5,232 nucleotides of DNA, taken from contig JAASSH010000198.1 of assembly GCA_021767985.1 (NCBI GenBank), positions 1-5,232 on the forward strand. Reading direction: 5' to 3'. Positions 1 to 5,015 of this stretch are shown here, piece by piece. Below the pieces are notes generated by a model. It was not told where the DNA came from. It did not search any database and worked only from the letters and a program-made list of their open reading frames with translations. Position 1 is the first letter of the stretch, and each line of letters opens with the position of its first letter. Origin of the DNA: Gammaproteobacteria bacterium (GTDB lineage Bacteria; Pseudomonadota; Gammaproteobacteria; GCA-001735895). A program made the position numbers and the translations under genes.

Positions 1-63
1 AATCAACCTCTCAATTTTAGCGAGGATGACTGGCAAGCCTTCATGGACGGCTATCAGGCCTGA
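1..63 (+). CDS. 3' end of an unidentified protein (partial)
   Basis: Reading from base 1, an open frame runs for 20 codons to a TGA at 61-63. The peptide ends in FSEDDWQAFMDGYQA, which is acidic and aromatic with a natural residue mix, like a true protein C-terminus. The start and most of the gene lie outside the window. The gene is convergent with the waaA gene on the other strand: 25 bases separate the two stop codons, and I see no strong stem-loop followed by a T-run there. I do not recognise the family from this short tail and assign no function. It could be a chance open frame, since 20 codons is weak evidence. Confidence 0.4.
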   Translation, partial: NQPLNFSEDDWQAFMDGYQA

Positions 64-88
64 GGTCGAGCCCGGGAAGCATCACCTG

Positions 89-1327
89 TTAAAGGTACTC
101 CCTGATCACCGCCAGGTAGACCTCGACGACGTCGGGTTGCCGCGCGAGGTGCGATCGCGCTTCCTGACCAAGCGCCTCGGCCTGTTCCGGCTGCGCCAGC
201 AGGCGCGTGATCTCGCTCCAGCAGTTCGCCATGTTCGCGACCTGCAGCACGCCGCTGCCATTGCCGAGCATTTCGATATCTTCGACGATGTTGGCATCCG
301 CGGGCCCCGTGATTATGGCGCAGCCGAGGCTGGCCGGTTCGAGCAGGTTATGCCCCCCGGTGGCATCGAAAGAGCCGCCCATGACGACGACGCGGGCGTA
401 AGCCATCAGCGCCCCGAGCTCGCCGAGCGTGTCTGCCAGGTAAACCTCGGTGTCGCCGGCAAGCGCCTGCCCCTTGCTGCGTACCGCGTAACTCAGCCCG
501 AGCTGTTCGATCTCGGCCTGAATTTCGGCGCTGCGGTCCGGATGCCGCGGCGCCAGCACCAACAGGATTTCCGCAAGCGACGCCGGGCGGCTTTCGAGAA
601 ACTGCCGTTCCTCGCCGGGATGGCTCGAAGCCAGTAGCAGGTAATCGCGTTCGACCAGGCGGGTTTGCGGCTGCGATCGTTCGATCCGTGATTTGAGATT
701 ACCGCTAATCGTGATCCGATCCGCATCCGCTCCGAGGCTCAGCAAGGCGTCCAGATCCCGCTCGCCGCGGGTCAGGATGCGGTTAAAATAGCCCAGCGTG
801 GTTTGCAACAGGCGACGAACGAAACCTTGCGCGTTGAGCGATTTGTGCGACAGCCTGGCGTTCAGGAGCAGTAGATTCACCCCTTGCCTGCGCGCCTGGT
901 AGAGCAGCTCCGGCCAGAGTTCGGTTTCCATCACCAACCCCAGTTTAATCGGGTGCCTTTCGAAAAATCGCCGGCAATGCCACCAATTGTCGAACGGGAT
1001 AACGCCGGCCGTCACCGAGTCAGGGAACTGCTTGCGTATCGCTCGATAACCGGTCGCCGTAAAACTGGTAAACAGTATCGATTCACCCGCATCGATCAGC
1101 GCCTGCACCAACGGTGCGACGGCGCGCACTTCGCCGACCGACGAGGCGTGCACCCAGACCTGTTCGCCGGAGGCACTGTCGAAGCCGAACATACGCATCG
1201 ACAGGTAGCCGCGCAGGCCGTGTTTGAAACCGTGTTTGAGGCCATGCAAAATCCAGAACAGCCATAGCGGCACCGACAGCAGGCGATAACCGACACCCGG
1301 CGATTCCACTATCGTCGGTGCGCTCAT
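89..1327 (-). CDS. waaA: 3-deoxy-D-manno-octulosonic acid (Kdo) transferase
   Basis: This inner-membrane glycosyltransferase moves Kdo from CMP-Kdo to lipid IVA, starting the LPS inner core (family knowledge). The 412-residue product has a hydrophobic N-terminal anchor at about 13-30. It then shows HASSVGEV at 60-67, where E66 matches the catalytic Glu of the family, METELWPELL at 133-142, SGNLK at 208-212, LAPRHPDR at 258-265 and GGHNLLEPA at 324-332, the CMP-Kdo-binding side of a GT-B fold. The frame opens 18 codons further upstream at 1381. I chose the ATG at 1327 because it forms an ATGA overlap with the lpxL stop and gives the usual N-terminus, while the longer form adds an unlike tail inside lpxL. 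At 412 residues it is slightly shorter than E. coli WaaA, partly through a shorter linker after SGNLK. The RxxERxG-like basic stretch usual after the anchor is poorly kept. It is the last gene of the minus-strand block. Whether it adds one or two Kdo units cannot be read here. Confidence 0.96.
   Translation of the reverse strand: MSAPTIVESPGVGYRLLSVPLWLFWILHGLKHGFKHGLRGYLSMRMFGFDSASGEQVWVHASSVGEVRAVAPLVQALIDAGESILFTSFTATGYRAIRKQFPDSVTAGVIPFDNWWHCRRFFERHPIKLGLVMETELWPELLYQARRQGVNLLLLNARLSHKSLNAQGFVRRLLQTTLGYFNRILTRGERDLDALLSLGADADRITISGNLKSRIERSQPQTRLVERDYLLLASSHPGEERQFLESRPASLAEILLVLAPRHPDRSAEIQAEIEQLGLSYAVRSKGQALAGDTEVYLADTLGELGALMAYARVVVMGGSFDATGGHNLLEPASLGCAIITGPADANIVEDIEMLGNGSGVLQVANMANCWSEITRLLAQPEQAEALGQEARSHLARQPDVVEVYLAVIREYL
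1218..1241. repeat. Two-copy 12-base tandem repeat inside waaA
   Basis: Bases 1218-1229 and 1230-1241 are adjacent 12-base units, ccgtgtttgaaa and ccgtgtttgagg, matching at 10 of 12 positions. In the WaaA protein they give the near-duplicate LKHG/FKHG just after the membrane anchor (about residues 30-37). The frame is kept, so this looks like a small in-frame duplication or a chance basic repeat, not a regulatory element. Confidence 0.45.
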
Positions 1328-2256
1328 GGATAGAAAGGCGCCTCGTCCGGTGGGCGTGTTTTGAAACGCGGATGAATCCACATGTAGTTTTCCGGGTAGA
1401 GTCGAGCGTACTTCTCTATCGACTGGTTGATTAGAGTGGCGTCGGCGAGATCGTCACCACTGGGGAAGTCCCGCAGTGGCGGGTCGATGTGGAGAACGTA
1501 GCCGGAGCCGTCTTTCCTGCGCTCGGGATAGTACGGCAACATCGCCGCGCCGGAGGACTGCGCCAGCCTCGAGCTGGCGGTAATCGTCGCCGTGGCGATG
1601 CCCATGAACGGCGCGAACACGTTGCGTTCGCGCCTGAAATCCTGGTCCGGGGCGTACCAGGTCGGGATCCCGTTCTTGAGGCCCTTGATCAACTGCCGGG
1701 TGTTCTTGCGCGACACGGTATTGACGAAATAACTGCTGCGCCTGGTAAACAGGTAGCTGTCGAACATCGGGTTGCGCTGGGTGCGGTACATGACCTGCAC
1801 CGGCATGAAAAGGGCCAGCAGGCGCGCGCCGATCTCGAGGCTGGTGAAATGCCCCGTCAGCAGGATTACGCCACGGCCGCTTGCCAGTACCTCGTCGAGG
1901 TATTCGCGTCCCTCGATCTGCACCAGTGGCCTGAGTTTTTCCGCCGGCCACCACCAGCACATCGCCATTTCGATCAGCGAGATGCCGATATTCTGGTAAC
2001 ACTCGGACTTGATCCGGTTTCTCTCGGCCAGCGTTTTTTCGGGATAGCAGCGCGCCAGGTTGGTATCGACAATTTGCTGGCGCCTGGCGCCCGTGGTCAT
2101 GAAGATCAAGCGTCCGACCAGGCGCCCGATCATGAGTTCGACGCGAAACGGCAGCAGCGAGGTCAGCCGCAGCAGTCCGAAGATGCACCACATGGGCCAG
2201 AATTTCGGGGAGTAGTAATCGCTCGCTTTGAATATTACCGAGCTTTGTTCACCCAT
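1324..2256 (-). CDS. lpxL: Lipid A biosynthesis acyltransferase, LpxL/HtrB type
   Basis: This inner-membrane enzyme transfers an acyl chain, usually from acyl-ACP, onto Kdo2-lipid IVA to form a secondary acyl chain of lipid A. The 310-residue product matches the usual family length of about 300-325. A hydrophobic segment lies at about 21-53 beginning SPKFWPMW. The HX4E catalytic motif is GHFTSLE, with H136 and E141. MYRTQRNPMFD is at about 156-166, WYAPDQDF at 200-207 and YMWIHPRFKTRP at 291-302; the last two are close to E. coli LpxL in wording and order. Its ATG lies only 3 bases past the tolC stop, with no clear Shine-Dalgarno sequence, so translation is probably coupled to tolC. Its stop overlaps the waaA start as ATGA, placing it just before the gene that makes its substrate. 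LpxL, LpxM and LpxP share this fold. The match favours LpxL, but acyl length and position cannot be told from sequence. Confidence 0.92.
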   Translation of the reverse strand: MGEQSSVIFKASDYYSPKFWPMWCIFGLLRLTSLLPFRVELMIGRLVGRLIFMTTGARRQQIVDTNLARCYPEKTLAERNRIKSECYQNIGISLIEMAMCWWWPAEKLRPLVQIEGREYLDEVLASGRGVILLTGHFTSLEIGARLLALFMPVQVMYRTQRNPMFDSYLFTRRSSYFVNTVSRKNTRQLIKGLKNGIPTWYAPDQDFRRERNVFAPFMGIATATITASSRLAQSSGAAMLPYYPERRKDGSGYVLHIDPPLRDFPSGDDLADATLINQSIEKYARLYPENYMWIHPRFKTRPPDEAPFYP

Positions 2257-2259
2257 CGA

Positions 2260-3579
2260 TTACTGCTGGGTCAACCAAAGGTTGATATCGAACAGATCGT
2301 CTTCCGTGAGGAGGCCAGCCGCCTGCTTCAGACGCAGCTTGTTGAGCAAATACTCGTAACGTGAAGCGGCGTAATCACGCTCGGTCCGGTAGGTTTCACG
2401 CAGTGATATCAGTACGTCGACGGAGGTTCGGGTACCGACCTCGAAACCTGCCTGGGTTGCCTCGAGCGCAACCCTGCTCGACTCGTTAGCCTGCTCGAGG
2501 GCTTTTACCTGGCTGATGCCGGATATCACATCGAGATAAGCGGTGCGGGATTGCTGCACGGCAAGTCGGTTTTGCAGCAGCGCGGTATTTTTCGCGGCAG
2601 CAAATTCTGACTCGGCCTGCGAGCGTTCGGCAGTAATGCGGCCGCCGGTGTAAAGCGGTATCTGCAGCTCGAGTCCCACCGTCAGGTCATCCTGCTGCGA
2701 GTCGCTGAGGAAACTGTCGTCGGTATCGGTATCCCGGTCGGTGTAACTGGCGACCAGATCGAGGGTCGGGTAACCGCTGCGCGCCTGTTTGTCACGCTCG
2801 TAACGCGCGGCGTTAAGCCTTTGCTGTGCCGCGATCAGGTCGAGATTATTGTTCAGTGCCAGCAATACCCAGGATTCCGCCAGGGCCGGGTCGGGCAGCG
2901 TTAGCTTGAGGTCCGGCCCCAGCGGAGCCAGCTTCTTGATCGAAGAATCGGCGGTAATAAGCACCAGTGACTGGAAGGCATTGTCGAGTATATTCTCAGC
3001 CAGGATCACCTCCGCCTCGGCGTTGTCGAAGCGAGCCTGGGCTTCCTGTACGTCGGTAATCGCAATCAGGCCTACTTCGAAACGTTTTTGCGCCTGCTCG
3101 AGCTGGCGTGCGATCGCGGTGCGCTCCGCGTAGGCGAATTCGACATTATCTTCGGCAGCGAGAATTCCGAAGTAAGTCTCCGCGACTCGAATGATCAAAG
3201 CCTGCCGTTCGGCTTTCAGGACAGCGAGTTCCGCCTCGACATTGGCCTCGGCGACCTTGATGTTGCCCTGGGTTTCGGTGTCGTAGAGCGACTGGGTCAG
3301 ATTGACGCCGTAGCCGTAGATGTCAGTTTCGCTGTCACCGGTTTCCGAATTGTCGGATTCGCGCGTCGAGGCATTGGCGTCGAACGATATTTGCGGTTTG
3401 CGCTGGGAGCTGGCCAGCGGCAGGGCCTGAACCGCCGCCAGGTAATTGGATTCCGCTATCTTGAGCTCGGCATCGTTTTTCAGGGCAAGGCCGTATACGG
3501 TGGCCAGATCTTCGGCCGGAGCGGCCTGCCACCAGACGATCAGGAGTAACAAGGCGAACTTTGACGACAATTTTTGCAT
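2260..3579 (-). CDS. tolC: TolC-family outer-membrane efflux/secretion channel
   Basis: Trimeric outer-membrane duct that completes tripartite efflux pumps or type I secretion systems. The 439-residue precursor starts with a signal peptide: K3 and K7, a hydrophobic core at 8-17, and APA before a likely cut at 22/23. Mature sequence begins EDLATVYGLAL, as in TolC. The two structural repeats appear as FEVGLIAITDV (167-177) and FEVGTRTSVDVL (379-390), the second followed by RYEYLLNKLRLKQAAG. Barrel strands fit about 62-72, 86-99, 270-281 and 298-311. The two loops facing outside (about 73-86 and 281-298) are strongly acidic, the second with eight Asp in 18 residues. The protein stops at EDDLFDINLWLTQQ and lacks the tail beyond this point in E. 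coli TolC, which is dispensable there. No periplasmic adaptor or inner-membrane pump gene is present, so like E. coli TolC it may serve several partners. A perfect -10 box lies upstream. OprM-type channels are an alternative, but no lipobox Cys is seen. Confidence 0.94.
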   Translation of the reverse strand: MQKLSSKFALLLLIVWWQAAPAEDLATVYGLALKNDAELKIAESNYLAAVQALPLASSQRKPQISFDANASTRESDNSETGDSETDIYGYGVNLTQSLYDTETQGNIKVAEANVEAELAVLKAERQALIIRVAETYFGILAAEDNVEFAYAERTAIARQLEQAQKRFEVGLIAITDVQEAQARFDNAEAEVILAENILDNAFQSLVLITADSSIKKLAPLGPDLKLTLPDPALAESWVLLALNNNLDLIAAQQRLNAARYERDKQARSGYPTLDLVASYTDRDTDTDDSFLSDSQQDDLTVGLELQIPLYTGGRITAERSQAESEFAAAKNTALLQNRLAVQQSRTAYLDVISGISQVKALEQANESSRVALEATQAGFEVGTRTSVDVLISLRETYRTERDYAASRYEYLLNKLRLKQAAGLLTEDDLFDINLWLTQQ

Positions 3580-3610
3580 TCCGATTATCTTCGAGTTTTT
3601 AGTTGCAGGG

Positions 3611-3616
3611 ATTATA
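3611..3616 (-). promoter_or_regulatory. Candidate -10 box (TATAAT) for tolC-lpxL-waaA
   Basis: On the minus strand a perfect TATAAT sits in the 54-base gap between the rhodanese stop and the tolC ATG, which would give a leader of about 25 bases. No good -35 is found: the hexamer at 17-base spacing is TATTAA, which overlaps the rhodanese stop codon and matches TTGACA at only two positions, and there is no TG extension. It would therefore be a weak or activator-dependent promoter, or a chance match in an AT-rich gap. Confidence 0.4.
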
Positions 3617-3633
3617 GAGAAACTATTGACTTA

Positions 3634-3948
3634 TTAATACACGGGCATATCGGGGTCAACCTCGCGCGCCCAGGCTTCGACACCGCCCTCCAGATTGATC
3701 AGCGTGCTGCCATTTAGCTGCTGCATGAACTGGATGACATGCTGGCTGCGAATACCGTGATGGCAAATCACGACGATTTCCGGTGTATCCTGGAAGCGAT
3801 GCAGGTTTTGCGGGATCTGCGCCATCGGCAGGTTGATACTGCCGACGATATGACAGATCTCGAATTCCCAGGGTTCGCGCACGTCGAGCAGCAGCGGATT
3901 GGCATCCTCGAGATGCTCGGCCAGTTGCGACGCGGTCATCCGGCGCAT
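3634..3948 (-). CDS. Single-domain rhodanese-like protein
   Basis: A 104-residue single rhodanese domain, a size like GlpE and other one-domain sulfurtransferases. DVREPWEF at 22-29 is the conserved N-terminal signature. VVICHHGIRS at 59-68 carries the active-site Cys62 and loop CHHGIRS, and INLEGGVEAW at 84-93 followed by DPDMP is the usual C-terminal end. No signal peptide is seen, so it is cytoplasmic. With Cys62 kept it can plausibly carry a persulfide and pass sulfur to cyanide, thioredoxin or another acceptor, but the true acceptor is unknown. It begins 11 bases after the PCMT-like stop, so the two are very likely co-transcribed. A second ATG three codons in (3939) is a possible start, and neither has a strong ribosome site. 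The upstream PCMT-like and downstream tolC neighbours give no direct clue to substrate. Confidence 0.9.
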   Translation of the reverse strand: MRRMTASQLAEHLEDANPLLLDVREPWEFEICHIVGSINLPMAQIPQNLHRFQDTPEIVVICHHGIRSQHVIQFMQQLNGSTLINLEGGVEAWAREVDPDMPVY

Positions 3949-3959
3949 GGCGACCGCGG

Positions 3960-4586
3960 TTAGCCGCCGAGCCGTGGTAAATCGGTTTCAAACAATGATT
4001 GTGTGGTCCATTCGGACTCGCCGACGCGGGTTATCAGCAATGCTTCCATCACCGGTGACTGGCCGACGATAACGAACATGCGACCGCCGACTTTTAGCGC
4101 CCGCTGCAAATTTTCCGGTACCGTGGCGAGCGAGCCGGTGACCGCGATCACATCGTAGGCCAGGCTGTCGTCGACCTGCGTTAGCCCGGTACTGACATAA
4201 TCGACGTTGCTCAGTCCGCAGTTTTCGACGTTGCCGCGCGCAAGTTCGACAAGTTCGTCGCGGGTATCGATGCTGGTGACGTGCTGCGCCAGGCTTGCGA
4301 GGCACGCGGTAACGTAACCGCAGCCGCAGCCGACCTCGAGCACCTGGTCACCCGGTTCGATCAACAGGGCCTGCAGCATGCGGCCCTCGACCGTGGGCGG
4401 CAACATGCTGACGCCGTTGCCGATCGGGATCTGGCAATCGGCGTAGGCCAGCCCCTTGTAGGGGTCGCGGACAAAGTCTTCACGGTTGATCCGCGCGAGC
4501 ACCGAGAGCACCTGGCTATCGAGCACTTCCCAGGGACGGATCTGTTGTTCGATCATGTTGAACTTGGCGACGGCTGTATCAGTCAT
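3960..4586 (-). CDS. Protein-L-isoaspartate O-methyltransferase-like protein
   Basis: A 208-residue protein of the PCMT (Pcm) family, whose classical members methylate L-isoaspartyl residues with S-adenosylmethionine so that damaged proteins can be repaired. VLEVGCGCGY at 82-91 is SAM motif I, and GNGVSMLPPTVEGRML at 56-71 corresponds to the segment holding the family's active-site Ser (here S60). YDVIAVTGSLATVP at 144-157 and LKVGGRMFVIVG at 164-175 match the later motifs. Departures from E. coli Pcm are visible: motif I reads GCGCG, not GTGSG; the usual GDG is STG at 132-134; and the C-terminal end is LFETDLPRLGG instead of RFVPL. It may therefore be a distinct subfamily whose real substrate is open, so I give no symbol. 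AAGAAG upstream of the ATG is a fair ribosome site. The rhodanese gene follows after 11 bases, while the SET gene ends 60 bases upstream. Confidence 0.85.
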   Translation of the reverse strand: MTDTAVAKFNMIEQQIRPWEVLDSQVLSVLARINREDFVRDPYKGLAYADCQIPIGNGVSMLPPTVEGRMLQALLIEPGDQVLEVGCGCGYVTACLASLAQHVTSIDTRDELVELARGNVENCGLSNVDYVSTGLTQVDDSLAYDVIAVTGSLATVPENLQRALKVGGRMFVIVGQSPVMEALLITRVGESEWTTQSLFETDLPRLGG

Positions 4587-4622
4587 GAAGCTTCTTGTTC
4601 TGGTGGGTTTAAGCCAGGCGTT

Positions 4623-4652
4623 AATATAGCACCCCGGGGTCGGTTATCACCA
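4623..4652 (-). promoter_or_regulatory. Weak candidate promoter with a 10-base palindrome before the PCMT-like gene
   Basis: In the 60-base gap between the SET and PCMT-like genes the minus strand has TATATT (4623-4628), a fair -10. At 18-base spacing the -35 candidate is TGGTGA (4647-4652), only three matches to consensus. Between them is the perfect palindrome ACCCCGGGGT (4631-4640). It has no loop and no following T-run, so it is not a terminator. It could be an operator, or chance GC-rich sequence. Confidence 0.25.
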
Positions 4653-4946
4653 GTCATTGCTGGCGTAGTTGTGGGTGATTTCTTCACCTGGTGCGATATC
4701 TCGCAACGCGATGACGCTCAGATCGTCGTAATAACAGGCGTTCGGCTGGTCCGAGTGATTGATGTACCTGAGGTCGCACATCACCTCGATGCCCTGGTCT
4801 GCGCTAATCCACAGGACGTGATCGCCATCCTCATGGCAGGGACGGCCCTGCAGCCAGCCGATGACGGTACCGCCGCGGATGCGAGACTTTGCGAACAGGC
4901 CCTGGCCGTGGATGTCGCTGGCGGCGACATAGGTATTCTTAATCAT
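4647..4946 (-). CDS. Minimal SET-domain protein, putative lysine methyltransferase
   Basis: A 99-residue protein made almost wholly of a SET domain, the fold used by SAM-dependent protein lysine methyltransferases. The N-terminal SET signature is IHGQGLFAKSRIRGGTVIG at 12-30. The pseudoknot motifs follow: RYINHSDQPNACYY at 60-73 (NHS at 63-65, PN at 68-69) and ALRDIAPGEEITHNY at 80-94, with GEEI at 87-90 and Y94 in the place of the catalytic-site Tyr. Only about 30 residues lie between the two halves, so the SET insert is very short, and there is no Cys-rich pre-SET or post-SET region. The start is fixed by an in-frame TAA two codons upstream (4952-4950). No clear Shine-Dalgarno sequence is present. 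It is first in the minus-strand block and divergent from fadL. The protein target is unknown; ribosomal or other cytoplasmic proteins are possible but not indicated. Confidence 0.85.
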   Translation of the reverse strand: MIKNTYVAASDIHGQGLFAKSRIRGGTVIGWLQGRPCHEDGDHVLWISADQGIEVMCDLRYINHSDQPNACYYDDLSVIALRDIAPGEEITHNYASNDW

Positions 4947-4954
4947 CGGTTATT

Positions 4955-4982
4955 TTGAATTTCGGCTTTCTAAGAGTATTAT
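4955..4982 (+). promoter_or_regulatory. Candidate sigma-70 promoter for the fadL-type gene
   Basis: TTGAAT at 4955-4960 (four of six matches to TTGACA) is followed after 16 bases by TATTAT at 4977-4982 (five of six to TATAAT). Transcription would start near 4989 and leave a leader of about 26 bases before the ATG at 5016, which contains a good ribosome site. The -10 overlaps the -10 of an opposing promoter for the SET gene. Confidence 0.5.
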
Positions 4983-5006
4983 TTTGAAACCTAATAATTA
5001 TATCAA
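4978..5006 (-). promoter_or_regulatory. Candidate sigma-70 promoter(s) for the SET gene block
   Basis: On the minus strand TTGATA (5006-5001, five of six) is followed after 17 bases by AATAAT (4983-4978, five of six), giving a leader of about 25 bases before the SET gene. The same segment also contains an extended -10, TGATATAAT at 5005-4997, which could start transcription about 20 bases earlier without a strong -35. The two readings are mutually exclusive alternatives. Either would drive the SET gene and possibly the genes after it. Confidence 0.5.
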
Positions 5007-5009
5007 GGG
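5005..5009 (+). promoter_or_regulatory. Ribosome binding site of the fadL-type gene
   Basis: AAGGG lies 6 bases before the ATG at 5016, a normal Shine-Dalgarno position. It supports this start, which also gives a proper signal peptide. It is the clearest ribosome site in the window. Confidence 0.6.
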
Positions 5010-5015
5010 CATTAG

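Noticed and set aside
61..88. Possible terminator stem between the two convergent stops
   Set aside because: Only short matches (AGGT/ACCT and the CCCGGG palindrome) are present, with no stable loop structure and no T-run.
26..637. Plus-strand open frame of 203 codons opposite waaA
   Set aside because: It lies antisense to the well-supported waaA frame, begins inside the tail of the left-hand partial gene, and its product is Arg/His/Asp-rich with no motif. It is a by-product of GC-rich codon use.
1328..1381. Longer waaA start at 1381
   Set aside because: It adds 18 residues of unlike sequence (MDSSAFQNTPTG...) within lpxL, whereas the ATG at 1327 gives the usual ATGA overlap and family N-terminus.
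1454..2191. Second minus-strand open frame of 245 codons inside lpxL
   Set aside because: It is a different frame of the same strand; the lpxL frame carries all catalytic motifs, while this one is His/Arg/Ala-rich without any.
1489..2364. Plus-strand open frame of 291 codons opposite lpxL and the end of tolC
   Set aside because: It spans two real minus-strand genes, has no recognisable domain or ribosome site, and has the Arg/Gln/His-rich make-up of an antisense shadow.
3625..3630. TTGACT on the plus strand near the rhodanese stop as a -35 box
   Set aside because: No fair -10 lies 16-18 bases downstream on the plus strand, and no plus-strand gene follows.
4281..4958. Plus-strand open frame of 225 codons opposite the SET and PCMT-like genes
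   Set aside because: It is antisense to two motif-bearing genes, crosses their intergenic gap, and shows no family signature.
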